43,827 nucleotides of DNA from CAZWDL01 sp964632995 (GCA_964632995.1 CAZWDL010000058.1:1-43827), one strand, 5' to 3'; counted from the stretch's first letter, positions 25,348 through 33,945 are shown. Notes: a model not told the origin generated them from the sequence alone. Program-made: numbers and translations.

Positions 25348-27468
25348 ATGATTCAGTACCAGAAAGATACCGACGACATTGCTACACTGACCCTCGATAT
25401 GAGTGGCCGGCCCTACAACGTGATCAATCACGAGATCCTTACTGCCTTCGAGCCGGTGATCGAGCATTTGAAAAAAGAGAAGGCCGGGGGAGGACTGCGC
25501 GGGGTCATTTTAACTTCCGCCAAACGCTCCTTTTTGGCGGGCGGTGATCTGGAGTACCTGTACCGGGCGGAAGACCCGGAGGAGATTTTCTCCATCGCCG
25601 AACGCCTCAAGGCTTTTTTTCGCGACCTGGAGCGGCCGGGGGTGCCGGTGGTGGCCGCCGTCAACGGCGATGCGCTGGGCACGGGCTTCGAACTCGCACT
25701 GGCCTGCCATCACCGCATTGTCATCAATGATAATAGCATCAAATTGGGACTGCCCGAGGTGAGTATGGGCCTTATTCCCAGCGGTGGGGGCATCATACGG
25801 CTGATGTGGCTGCTCGGTATCGAGAAGGCTTTTCCTATTCTGCGCGACGGCAAGCGCTACACGCCGCAGGAAGCCCTCAAAGCCGGGATTATTGACGAAC
25901 TGGCCGCCGACCACAAGGCGATGCTCACCCAAGCCAAAGACTGGCTCATACAGACCGCGGAGGGACGCCGTCAATGGGACCTGGCCGAGTGCGGCATTCC
26001 CGGCGGTACCGCCGGAGAACAGCGGGTGGCTGCCACTATTCGCCGCCTGGCGGCCGGGCTGGCCAGTAAAACCTACAACAATTATCCTGCTCCGCAGGCC
26101 GTCCTCAACGTGCTGGCGGAAGGCTCCAAAGTGGATTTCGACACCGCCTGCCGCATCGAAAGCCGCTACTACACCCAATTGCTGCGTAGCCGGCAGTGTA
26201 AAAATATGATCAAAGCCTTTTGGTTTGACCGCAACTTTATCCGCCAGGGTAAAAACCGGCCCCGGGGCTTTGGTAAATTTCGCCCCCGCAAAGTAGGTAT
26301 TATCGGGGCCGGGCAAATGGGGTCGGGAATTGCCCTTTCCTGCCTGCGCAACGGGCTGGAAGTGGTGCTCAAGGACGTCAGTAAATTGATTGCCGAACGG
26401 GGGCGCGAGTTTGTTCAAAAAAAACTCGATGAGCTCATCGAACGGGGCGCCCTGCCCGCCTCGGAACGATCGAGTATCCTTGACCGTATTCTAACGACAG
26501 AGGATCCCCGCGAATTTGAAGATTGTGATCTGGTCATCGAGGCGGTCTTTGAAAATCAAATGGTCAAGCAAAAGGTCACCCAGGAGGCCGAAGAGTTTAT
26601 GGACGATTACTCCCTCTTCGCCAGCAATACCATTTCCATTCCCATCACCAAACTCGCCAAGGTTTCTGTGCGCCCCGAAAATTACGTCGGCCTGCACTTT
26701 TTTCATCCTGCCGAAGAAGTGCCACTGGTGGAAATCGTCCGCGGTGAAGCTACCTCGGACGAGACGGTAGCCCGCGCGTTCGACTTCGTTCGAACGATTC
26801 GCAAAACGCCTATCGTCGTCAAGGATGACTGGGGCTTTTTTGCCGCCAGAGTCCAGAATACCTACCTCCTGGAGGGAATCACCATGCTGGAAGAAGGCTA
26901 CGCTCCGGCGCTGATCGAGAACCTGGGCCTGCAGGCAGGTATGCCTCGGGGCCCTTTAGCTGCTGCCGACGACCTCGGCTTGCCTATTGCGCAACGCTAC
27001 GAAAATCAGGCGGCCGAACATTACGGCGCCAAATACATACAGCACCCGGCCGTCAGCGTACTCAATAAAATGCTGGATGAACTCAAACGGCCGGGAAGAG
27101 ATAAACGCGCAGGGTTCTACGAGTACGATTCCGGCAGCCGGCAGCAATTATGGCCGGAACTCAGGGAACACTTCCCGCCAACTCAGGAAAGCTATGATCG
27201 CGAAGAAATCACCGAGCGCTTTCTTTTCGCTCAAGTCATTGAAGCCATCTGGTGTATGCAGGAAAAAGTTATCCATTCGGTAGCGGCCGCTAATTTGGGC
27301 AGCATCCTCGGCTGGGGATTCCCGGCCTTTAGAGGAGGCGTCATTCAGTATGTCATCGATTACGGGTACGAGGATTTTATCGCTAAGTGCGAAGTATACC
27401 AGGAGAAATACGGGCAGCGGTTTCGCGTCCCCAAATTTTTAAAAAAACTACTGGAGGAGCACACATAA
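25348..27468 (+). CDS. fused enoyl-CoA hydratase / 3-hydroxyacyl-CoA dehydrogenase (FadB/FadJ-like)
   Basis: Bifunctional beta-oxidation protein of 706 residues. Residues 1-200 are a crotonase domain: oxyanion-hole segment SAKRSFLAGGDLEYL, then FELALACHHRI and LGLPEVSMGLIPSGGG with both usual Glu. From about residue 313 the NAD domain starts (KVGIIGAGQMGSGIAL), with DLVIEAVFE, the catalytic His in GLHFFHPAEEVPLVEIV and the C-terminal helical domains (GFYEYDSG, GWGFPAFRGGVIQYV). The usual NR or SR after GFF is AR here. The frame remains open into the thiolase-like gene, but homology begins at ATG 25348. It is in operon order with the thiolase-like gene, as fadA-fadB pairs are. Confidence 0.93.
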   Translation: MIQYQKDTDDIATLTLDMSGRPYNVINHEILTAFEPVIEHLKKEKAGGGLRGVILTSAKRSFLAGGDLEYLYRAEDPEEIFSIAERLKAFFRDLERPGVPVVAAVNGDALGTGFELALACHHRIVINDNSIKLGLPEVSMGLIPSGGGIIRLMWLLGIEKAFPILRDGKRYTPQEALKAGIIDELAADHKAMLTQAKDWLIQTAEGRRQWDLAECGIPGGTAGEQRVAATIRRLAAGLASKTYNNYPAPQAVLNVLAEGSKVDFDTACRIESRYYTQLLRSRQCKNMIKAFWFDRNFIRQGKNRPRGFGKFRPRKVGIIGAGQMGSGIALSCLRNGLEVVLKDVSKLIAERGREFVQKKLDELIERGALPASERSSILDRILTTEDPREFEDCDLVIEAVFENQMVKQKVTQEAEEFMDDYSLFASNTISIPITKLAKVSVRPENYVGLHFFHPAEEVPLVEIVRGEATSDETVARAFDFVRTIRKTPIVVKDDWGFFAARVQNTYLLEGITMLEEGYAPALIENLGLQAGMPRGPLAAADDLGLPIAQRYENQAAEHYGAKYIQHPAVSVLNKMLDELKRPGRDKRAGFYEYDSGSRQQLWPELREHFPPTQESYDREEITERFLFAQVIEAIWCMQEKVIHSVAAANLGSILGWGFPAFRGGVIQYVIDYGYEDFIAKCEVYQEKYGQRFRVPKFLKKLLEEHT

Positions 27469-27577
27469 TTAGGTTACTTATGCAGAAAAAAGATTTTTTA
27501 TCTCTATTTTGCAAACATTCTTCTAAAAATTTTGTCCCACAGTATAGCATTTGATTTAATAAACTAAGGTTCAACAT

Positions 27578-28777
27578 TTGGAAACCTACGATTACATCAT
27601 CGCGGGCGGTGGATGCGCCGGGCTCAGCCTGGCCTATTACCTCCACCGGGAAGGACTGGATGATCGGCGCGTGCTCATCATCGACCGGGACGACAAGCAG
27701 TCGAATGACCGCACTTGGTGCTTCTGGTCCAATCAACCTACAGCGTTCGATTCCCTGATTCACAAGCGGTGGGACCGGCTCGCCTTCGCTGATAAAAAGG
27801 GAGAGCTTGTCGAACACCTGGGCCACCGGCGGTACCAGATGCTGCGCAGCATCGATTTCTACCGCTTCATACACCGGGAGCTGGATGCTTCTCCACAGAT
27901 CGAACGGCGCCGGGCATACATTTCAGTCATTCAGGAGGATGAACAAGGCCCTTATGTCATAGCCGGCGGCCATCGCATTCGAGCCCGTTACATTTTTGAC
28001 AGCTGCCATTACCTGCCTAAACTCAGGGAAAAACAGGGCAATTACCATTTTCTCCTCCAACACTTCCAGGGATGGACTATTCACAGCAATAAGCCGGTGT
28101 TCGATCCGGGAAAAGCGCTGCTCATGGATTTCCGGACCGCTCAGCACGGCGCCGCCCGCTTTTTTTACGTGCTTCCTCTTTCTAAAGAGCGGGCCTTGGT
28201 CGAATACACCCTCTTTTCAGCTCAGCTGCTTCCCAAAGAAAGCTATGACCAAGCCCTCCGGGCATATATTACCGGGCAGCTTCAAATCCAGGATTACCAG
28301 ATCGAAGAGACGGAAGGCGGCGCTATACCGATGACGGATATGCCTTTCCCCGCCCGTTCCGCGCCGCACATTATCAATATAGGTACGCAGGGTGGCGCTG
28401 TAAAACCGACGACCGGATACGCCTTTCTCAATATTCAGAAGCAGACCCGGCAGATTGCCCGGCAGGTATTGCAAGGGCAATCCCCGGCTGTAAGGCAAGC
28501 TAATTCCCGGCGTTTTGCTTTTTATGACACGCTGCTGCTGCGTATCCTGCAGCAGGAAGGCGACTGGGCGGCGCCTGTCTTCAGCCGGCTGTTTCGCCGC
28601 AATTCCATGTACAACATATTGACCTTTTTAGAAGAAAAGTCGAACCTGTGGCAGGAGGCTGGCATTTTCGCTTCCCTGCCCTTGTGGCCTTTTATTAAAG
28701 CATTGGCAGAAGTGCATGTTTTGGGAAGAAGTCCTGTCCGGACCGTACGGCCTGAAGCCGCCAAGTCTCTTTCCTAA
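27578..28777 (+). CDS. crtY: lycopene cyclase (CrtY-type)
   Basis: FAD-linked membrane-associated enzyme that closes the beta-ionone rings of lycopene, giving beta-carotene. The dinucleotide fold is at the N-terminus (DYIIAGGGCAGLSLAYYL), followed by SNDRTWCFW, typical of CrtY/CrtL cyclases. Later motifs are GGAIPMTDMPFP and IINIGTQGGAVKPTTGYAF, with a C-terminal helical part. No ATG exists near the start; TTG 27578 is the only sensible initiator, since a TAA lies upstream in frame. The rhodopsin gene follows 184 bases downstream; beta-carotene is the precursor of retinal and of carotenoid antennas. Carotene dioxygenase and upstream crt genes are not here. Confidence 0.93.
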   Translation: METYDYIIAGGGCAGLSLAYYLHREGLDDRRVLIIDRDDKQSNDRTWCFWSNQPTAFDSLIHKRWDRLAFADKKGELVEHLGHRRYQMLRSIDFYRFIHRELDASPQIERRRAYISVIQEDEQGPYVIAGGHRIRARYIFDSCHYLPKLREKQGNYHFLLQHFQGWTIHSNKPVFDPGKALLMDFRTAQHGAARFFYVLPLSKERALVEYTLFSAQLLPKESYDQALRAYITGQLQIQDYQIEETEGGAIPMTDMPFPARSAPHIINIGTQGGAVKPTTGYAFLNIQKQTRQIARQVLQGQSPAVRQANSRRFAFYDTLLLRILQQEGDWAAPVFSRLFRRNSMYNILTFLEEKSNLWQEAGIFASLPLWPFIKALAEVHVLGRSPVRTVRPEAAKSLS

Positions 28778-28786
28778 GAGTGAAAA

Positions 28787-28807
28787 CCTAGTGCCGGAGG
28801 CACTAGG
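28787..28807. repeat. palindromic repeat (copy 2)
   Basis: Identical in all 21 bases to 16074-16094: nine-base arms with a GGA loop. Here it lies 9 bases after the crtY stop, where it may dampen read-through into the rhodopsin gene. Confidence 0.9.
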
Positions 28808-28893
28808 GGCACAGCGTAAGGACATCCGCATTCTTCCAGTTGGATCAGTATCTGCGGGATTAATTTCATAAAATTCTGAAATTTTCATAAACC

Positions 28894-28927
28894 ATTGAGG
28901 AGAAATACTGTTTCTCCCATACCTTTT
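28894..28927 (+). promoter_or_regulatory. candidate Bacteroidota-type promoter of the rhodopsin gene
   Basis: ATTG at 28894 and TACCTTTT at 28920 resemble the -33 (TTTG) and -7 (TANNTTTG) elements, 22 bases apart. This would place the transcript start near 28934, about 28 bases before the ATG. It suggests the rhodopsin can be expressed apart from crtY. Confidence 0.4.
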
Positions 28928-28961
28928 ACACCTTAACATTTGTTTAACAAAACACTTAGCC

Positions 28962-29738
28962 ATGGATGCATTAGTAAACTTTAAACCGCTGCTTCTGGCC
29001 CAGCTTCAAAGTGGTGACTACGTTGGTTTCACCTTCTTTATCGGCTCGATGGCCATGGCGGCAGCCACGGTATTCTTTTTCTTTCAGTTTTCCCAGGTTT
29101 CGGGAAAGTGGAAAGACTCGATGCTGGTTTCCGGCCTGATTACCTTTATTGCAGCCGTACATTATTTCTACATGCGTGATTTCTGGGCCACCAACCAGGC
29201 TTCTCCGACGGAATTCCGTTACATCGACTGGATTCTCACCGTACCGCTGATGTGCGTGGAGTTTTATCTGATTCTTCGCGCTTTCGGCGCCAAGATCGGC
29301 CTGATGTGGCGACTGATTTTCTACTCGGTCTGGATGCTCGTCGCCGGTTATCTTGGAGAAACGGTATTTGCTTCCTCATCGCCGCTGTGGGGAGCTATCT
29401 CTACGATCGGTTATGTGGGCATACTTTACGAAGTATGGTTTGGCAGCGCTCGCCGCTTGTCGAATAACTCCAACGATCCGGTACTGCAGAAGGCATTCAA
29501 CGCCCTGTCCTGGTTCGTTTTTGTCGGTTGGGCGATTTATCCCATCGGTTACATGGCCATGCCGACCGGCTGGCTCAGCGGTGTGATTCCGTTGCAGGGG
29601 ATGGACATCATCTACAACATTGGTGATGCCGTGAACAAGATTGGATTCGGCCTGGTGATTTTCTCCCTGGCGATTTCAAAGACTACCTCCATGGGAGCGA
29701 AGACCGGCGCTTCGAAGAGAGAAGAGGCTGCCGCTTAG
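28962..29738 (+). CDS. proton-pumping rhodopsin (proteorhodopsin/xanthorhodopsin type) with antenna-site glycine
   Basis: Seven-helix light-driven ion pump of 258 residues that binds retinal. The helix C motif is D89-T93-E100 (RYIDWILTVPLMCVEF): Asp acceptor, Thr, Glu donor, so an outward H+ pump. H67 (AVHYFYMRDFW) is the partner of the acceptor Asp. The retinal Schiff-base lysine is K226 in DAVNKIGFG. The spectral tuning site is M97, as in green-absorbing pumps. By hand alignment, helix E position 144 (PLWGAIST) is Gly where standard proteorhodopsin has Phe. Gly there opens the fenestration that lets a carotenoid lie against retinal in xanthorhodopsin. A lycopene cyclase lies directly upstream. 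Confidence 0.96.
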   Translation: MDALVNFKPLLLAQLQSGDYVGFTFFIGSMAMAAATVFFFFQFSQVSGKWKDSMLVSGLITFIAAVHYFYMRDFWATNQASPTEFRYIDWILTVPLMCVEFYLILRAFGAKIGLMWRLIFYSVWMLVAGYLGETVFASSSPLWGAISTIGYVGILYEVWFGSARRLSNNSNDPVLQKAFNALSWFVFVGWAIYPIGYMAMPTGWLSGVIPLQGMDIIYNIGDAVNKIGFGLVIFSLAISKTTSMGAKTGASKREEAAA

Positions 29739-29762
29739 TAAGCGTGATGTGAAAGTAAAAAA

Positions 29763-29816
29763 CCTATGTGCCTGTTTGCAGTGACTTTGCAAACAGTGCA
29801 CATAGGCTACTTTGCA
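29763..29816 (+). terminator. long hairpin after the rhodopsin gene
   Basis: CCTATGTGC... pairs with ...GCACATAGG over about 18 bp with one bulge and a short loop. It stands 24 bases after the stop and is preceded by an A-run, but only short T stretches follow. A transcription end or 3' stabiliser is likely. Confidence 0.65.
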
Positions 29817-30069
29817 TTGGTAAATTAAGTTCTTTAAATATAGAGTGATTGTTTTGCTATCTGGCGTTCTTTCACCTTGCTTAAGAAATTTTTAAGGTAT
29901 TTATCCACTCCAACATCACTCATCCGGTGAAGGATTTGAACACCGGTGAGCTCTTCTTGTTAAGGATCTGTAATTTATCTTCTGCTTTAGATAGACTTTG
30001 AACTGGACTCTGAGCAGGGTTCATCACTAGTATACAAGGTATTCTTTAACATATAAAAAAAAGATTAAC
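29817..30069. other. AT-rich leader before dps, no gene
   Basis: About 250 bases without a gene or strong hairpin. Dps genes are normally under OxyR, PerR or a stationary-phase signal, but I see no clear operator. Confidence 0.4.
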
Positions 30070-30585
30070 ATGGCTGATTCCACTGTCAGTATGACAAAGA
30101 TTGATGCAAAGATAGACATCGGGATTAATTCAGATAACCGTAAGGCAGTATCGGAGGCTTTGTGCCAGTTGCTGGCTGATGAGCATATACTGTACATCAA
30201 AACCCGCAATTATCACTGGAATGTGACTGGGATGTACTTCAAACCGCTTCACGAGCTGTTCGAAGAACAATACACCGCAATGGCGACCTTCATTGACGAT
30301 ACTGCCGAGCGTATTCGCAGCCTCGGGTTCTTTACTCCAGGTTCCATGGAGGAGTTCAAGGGTATGGCCCGCCTCGTCGAGACGGATAACCTCAAAGGCA
30401 ATGCCGAACAAATGTTGAAGAACCTCGTTCGCGATCACGAAGCGATTATCCAGATACTCCGCCACGATCAAAAAGCAGCCGCCGATCAATATGATGACGA
30501 CGGCACCAATGATTTCCTTATTGCTCTAATGGAAGAGCATGAGAAAATGCTTTGGATGCTGCGTGCACATCTGAACGAAGCCTGA
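30070..30585 (+). CDS. dps: Dps-family ferritin-like protein
   Basis: Mini-ferritin of 171 residues that forms a 12-subunit shell, oxidises Fe(II) with peroxide and protects DNA. The inter-subunit ferroxidase residues are in canonical spacing: H49 (NYHWNVTG), H61 (PLHELFEEQY), D76 and E80 (FIDDTAERI). The helical bundle is complete, ending in EEHEKMLWMLRAHLNEA. The N-terminal 20 residues are slightly longer than average but not strongly basic. A terminator follows. With feoA/feoB 1 kb further on the same strand it forms an iron-handling neighbourhood. Confidence 0.96.
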   Translation: MADSTVSMTKIDAKIDIGINSDNRKAVSEALCQLLADEHILYIKTRNYHWNVTGMYFKPLHELFEEQYTAMATFIDDTAERIRSLGFFTPGSMEEFKGMARLVETDNLKGNAEQMLKNLVRDHEAIIQILRHDQKAAADQYDDDGTNDFLIALMEEHEKMLWMLRAHLNEA

Positions 30586-30636
30586 AGTAAAGATTGAACA
30601 AAAGTCAGTCTTTCTTCCTTTAAACTACTTCTGTAC

Positions 30637-30671
30637 AAAAAAGGGGCGCCCTCGTCGGGCGCCCCTTTTTT
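30637..30671 (+). terminator. rho-independent terminator after dps
   Basis: GGGGCGCCC pairs with GGGCGCCCC around a five-base loop, with an A-run before and a T-run after. It is a textbook, probably bidirectional, terminator. Confidence 0.92.
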
Positions 30672-30842
30672 ACTAAGAGGCTGTTTCATTTAAGTGTTCA
30701 GAATTTATTATAGGCTATTTTTTTTGTCAGGCGAAGCTCTTTTTGAGCTTCATAGCCTTAGCTATGGAGCTAAAAAAAGCTGAAGCATGACGGAAAAAGA
30801 GGCATAAGAAAACTGAAGAATTAAGTGAAACAGCCTCTTAGT
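30672..30842. mobile_element. MITE-like palindromic element
   Basis: A 171-base element with about 30-base terminal inverted repeats that begin ACTAAGAGGCTGTTTCA and differ at four or so positions. The inside is also nearly self-complementary around TAGCCTTAGCTA, so a transcript would form one long hairpin. It has no coding capacity. The ends resemble those of insertion sequences (GAGGCTGTTTCA), so it is likely moved by a transposase elsewhere. It is inserted right behind the dps terminator; no target duplication is obvious. Confidence 0.75.
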
Positions 30843-30959
30843 GCCCGGGGAACTATATTCGTCGGAAAATGTTATTTTTTTGTCAAACTTGTTTGTAATT
30901 AGTCTAAATAACCTTTGAGGCGTTTATATTTATGATCCCTCATTTTTAAAACAGGTACG

Positions 30960-31322
30960 ATGAGTGTATACGAATATAGGAAGAATAAGACCTATCACGA
31001 TATTTTGAAAAAATACATCGATGAGATTGGTCAGACGGAACGACCGGCCGGCTGCTCCGAGCTGGAGGCCTTTGCTACCGAAGAGCAACCGATTCGAGGA
31101 CGCTCAGTAGGGCAGGTGGTCAACCGTAACGGTCGCTGGGAAATTCATCTGGTTCAGGTTGAAGCCGATAAGCGATTCCGTCTGGTTAAGCGAAAGTTAC
31201 GCAGTTACGCCAGCCGTCAGATAGCTGAGATCGTAGCCCGGTATACCGCGGCGGCGGCGGGCGAAGAGCCTCCAACCGCCGGCGCTAAGGGGATAGACAT
31301 TTCCGGTATTTGCTGGAATTAA
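30960..31322 (+). CDS. small protein of unknown function
   Basis: A 120-residue soluble protein. It starts MSVYEYRKNKTYHDILKKYI, has a central basic beta-like part (GQVVNRNGRWEIHLVQV, FRLVKRKLRSYASRQIAEIV) and a Ala/Gly-rich tail ending in GIDISGICWN. No motif or family is recognised. The ATG is clear and the codon use looks coding. It stands between the MITE-like element and feoA on the same strand, with 143 bases before feoA. Confidence 0.6.
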   Translation: MSVYEYRKNKTYHDILKKYIDEIGQTERPAGCSELEAFATEEQPIRGRSVGQVVNRNGRWEIHLVQVEADKRFRLVKRKLRSYASRQIAEIVARYTAAAAGEEPPTAGAKGIDISGICWN

Positions 31323-31335
31323 CATTCGGGGCATA

Positions 31336-31347
31336 CCTAAACTTAGG
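31336..31347 (+). promoter_or_regulatory. candidate metal-regulator operator before feoA
   Basis: A perfect 12-base palindrome, CCTAAACTTAGG, extends to 18 bases with mismatches (AT.CCTAA..TTAGG.AT). The half-sites resemble those of DtxR/MntR-family iron regulators, but in inverted order. It lies about 120 bases before feoA. The assignment to a regulator is a guess. Confidence 0.3.
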
Positions 31348-31465
31348 GATGTTTCTCCTATTTTTGGGTAAATTTCTACAGTCGGTGATATTTAATACCC
31401 GGCAGTGGCGTAAAAGCGCTTATTTTAGCGACAGTGACTAATTAGATTAAATCAAAATTACCACT

Positions 31466-31708
31466 TTGGTCTCTACAATACACAAAACCACAAATCGGGT
31501 GGACACCCTGGCAGAACAGTCTTCCGGAGAGATTACAGCATTCACCAATGACCGCATAGCCGGCAAACTTATGGCCATGGGCGTATTACCTGGAAGCCAT
31601 ATTAAGCTGATGCGCCGGGCGCCCTTCGGGGGAGGTTGGTATGTTAAAGTGGATGATATGCTGCTGGCTCTTCGCGAGGAAGAAGTCAATAGCATTGAAG
31701 TAAAATGA
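31466..31708 (+). CDS. feoA: FeoA, ferrous iron transport accessory protein
   Basis: Small SH3-like cytosolic protein that works with FeoB in Fe(II) uptake. The core reads AGKLMAMGVLPGSHIKLMRR, then GGGWYVKVDDMLLALREEE, the usual FeoA signature. No ATG is available: the start is TTG 31466 or, fitting the family better, GTG 31499 (VDTLAEQSSGEI). It is followed by feoB 101 bases downstream, so the two form an operon. Confidence 0.9.
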   Translation: MVSTIHKTTNRVDTLAEQSSGEITAFTNDRIAGKLMAMGVLPGSHIKLMRRAPFGGGWYVKVDDMLLALREEEVNSIEVK

Positions 31709-31809
31709 TAAGATGGTAATTTGGATGATAAGTAAAGAGAAAAAACCAGCGTGCTCTTTTATTATCCTCTGTCATTCAACAACAATCAAATCAACGAACG
31801 AGAGGCGAC

Positions 31810-33945
31810 GTGGAGCAGGAAATTCGAACCTTAAATATTGCCCTTATCGGAAATCCCAATTCCGGTAAGTCTTCCGTTTTTAATAAGCTGACCGGGTTGC
31901 AGCAGAAGATCGGCAACTTTCCCGGGGTGACCGTAGATAAGAAGACGGGGCGCTTGCCGCTTCCGGATCAACGGGAAGCTACCCTGATCGACTTTCCCGG
32001 TACCTACAGCTTTTATCCCACTTCCAAAGACGAACGTATTGTAGTTCAAACTTTTGCAAACCCGGAGGATCCGAATTATCCGGATGCAGTGGTTTACATT
32101 GCCGATGTCAGTAAACTTGAAAAGCATCTGCTGTTATTTTCCCAGGTGCGCGATCTGGGAATTCCCCTCGTGCTGGCGCTGAATATGGCCGATATAGCCG
32201 AACGGGAAGGGCTGAAGCTCAACACAGAACAGCTGGGCAAAGATCTGGGCGTGCCCGTTGTTTGCATCAGCGGACGTACCGGTAAGGGGATCGAGGATCT
32301 GAAGACTGCTCTGAGCCGCCTTGCTGACGAGAACTTCAGTGTGGAAAGAGACAAAAAGCCCTTCCATCCTTTGAGCGATACCGAACGTTCTATTGCCGGG
32401 GCACTGCGTACTTTCCTGTCGCTTCGCAATGATTACCAGGCTGTTTTGATCGCTCATCATTACAAATGGCTTTCCTTTTTGAACGAAGGCCAACGAGAAC
32501 GGATAGCGGAAGTGGTCCGGGAGTATGATTTTCAGGACCTGCGGGCTCAGGTAGACGAAACGATGGACCGCTTCAATCACTTCACACCGCTGGTGCGTCG
32601 TAATATCCGCAAGCGGGAAGCCGGACCGGAAAGCTCGCTGACCGAACGTCTGGACAGCCTTCTGACGCACCGCATCTCGGGTCCCATCATATTTTTCCTT
32701 CTCATGCTGCTGGTTTTTCAGGCGATTTTCGCCTGGGCCACCTACCCGATGGACCTCATCGAGGGAATGTTCGCCCTGGCGGGCAATACGGTTCGCGAAG
32801 TGCTGGCGCCGGGATGGGTGACCGATCTGCTGACGGACGGCGTACTGGCCGGATTGGGCGGCATCCTCGTTTTTATTCCGCAAATCGCGATCCTGTTTTT
32901 CCTGATCTCCCTGCTGGAAGAGGTAGGGTATATGGCCCGCGCGGCATTCCTCTTCGATCGCCTGATGCAACGTTTCGGGCTTAACGGGCGCAGTATTGTC
33001 GCCCTGATTTCCGGCGGCGCCTGTGCTATTCCGGCCATCATGAGTACACGGACTATAGCCAACTGGAAAGAGCGACTGATAACAATTATGGTTACTCCCT
33101 TGATCAGCTGTTCGGCCCGCATTCCCGTTTATACCGTTCTGATCGGCTTCGTCGTACCCCCGGTTACCGTCTGGGGGGTCTTCAACATGCAGGGCCTGGC
33201 CTTCATGGGGCTGTACCTGCTGGGAATCGCCGCAGCACTGGGGTCAGCTTTTGTATTCAAGCTCATCCTGAAAACCGAAGAAAGCAGTTACCTGATGCTG
33301 GAGCTGCCGGAATACCGGCCGCCCGTAATGCGCAATGTCTGGCTGACCGTATGGGAAAAAGTCAAGACCTTTATCATTGAGGCAGGTAAAATCATCATGA
33401 TTATTTCGGTGGTCCTCTGGGTGCTGGCTTACTTCGGACCTCCGCAAGATATGAAAACCGCCAGAACAGCAGCCCTGGAAACCGCTGCCGAGCGCAACCT
33501 CGATGAGCAGGCTACCGCTGATCTCATCGCCGCCAAACAAATAGAAGCTTCCTTCGCCGGTCACCTTGGACGCGCCATCGAGCCGGCTATCCAACCTCTT
33601 GGATTCGACTGGAAAATCGGTATCGCCCTCATTACTTCTTTTGCCGCCCGCGAAGTATTTGTCGGAACCATGGCCACCATATACAGCATTGGCAGCGCCG
33701 AAGACGAGTTTAGTGTACGGGACCGCATGGCCAGCGAACGCAATCCCGTCACCGGCGAACCCGTCTATAACCTGGCCACCTCTCTTTCCCTGCTCATCTT
33801 CTACGTCTTGGCCATGCAGTGCATGAGTACCCTGGCCGTCGTCAAACGGGAAACCAAAAGCTGGAAATGGCCCATCGTACAGTTTACTTTTATGAGCGCC
33901 ATGGCTTATCTGGGCAGCCTGTTGGTCTACCAGTGGCTAGCATAG
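31810..33945 (+). CDS. feoB: FeoB, ferrous iron transporter
   Basis: Inner-membrane Fe(II) uptake protein of 711 residues with a GTPase head. G1 is GNPNSGKSS (residues 14-22), G3 DFPGTY, G4 NMAD (125-128). A helical spacer follows and then about eight membrane helices with two gate motifs: SGGACAIPAIMSTRTI and LISCSARIPVYTVL (the normal Cys is kept in both). The C-terminal segment ending MAYLGSLLVYQWLA is complete. GTG start, chosen because the family begins two or three residues before LNIALIGNPN. No FeoC follows. An iron-repressed promoter upstream of feoA is expected. Confidence 0.96.
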   Translation: MEQEIRTLNIALIGNPNSGKSSVFNKLTGLQQKIGNFPGVTVDKKTGRLPLPDQREATLIDFPGTYSFYPTSKDERIVVQTFANPEDPNYPDAVVYIADVSKLEKHLLLFSQVRDLGIPLVLALNMADIAEREGLKLNTEQLGKDLGVPVVCISGRTGKGIEDLKTALSRLADENFSVERDKKPFHPLSDTERSIAGALRTFLSLRNDYQAVLIAHHYKWLSFLNEGQRERIAEVVREYDFQDLRAQVDETMDRFNHFTPLVRRNIRKREAGPESSLTERLDSLLTHRISGPIIFFLLMLLVFQAIFAWATYPMDLIEGMFALAGNTVREVLAPGWVTDLLTDGVLAGLGGILVFIPQIAILFFLISLLEEVGYMARAAFLFDRLMQRFGLNGRSIVALISGGACAIPAIMSTRTIANWKERLITIMVTPLISCSARIPVYTVLIGFVVPPVTVWGVFNMQGLAFMGLYLLGIAAALGSAFVFKLILKTEESSYLMLELPEYRPPVMRNVWLTVWEKVKTFIIEAGKIIMIISVVLWVLAYFGPPQDMKTARTAALETAAERNLDEQATADLIAAKQIEASFAGHLGRAIEPAIQPLGFDWKIGIALITSFAAREVFVGTMATIYSIGSAEDEFSVRDRMASERNPVTGEPVYNLATSLSLLIFYVLAMQCMSTLAVVKRETKSWKWPIVQFTFMSAMAYLGSLLVYQWLA

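Noticed and set aside
27469..29738. Retinal-forming carotene dioxygenase (blh) expected beside the rhodopsin
   Set aside because: No frame in the window has its features; it must be elsewhere in the genome.
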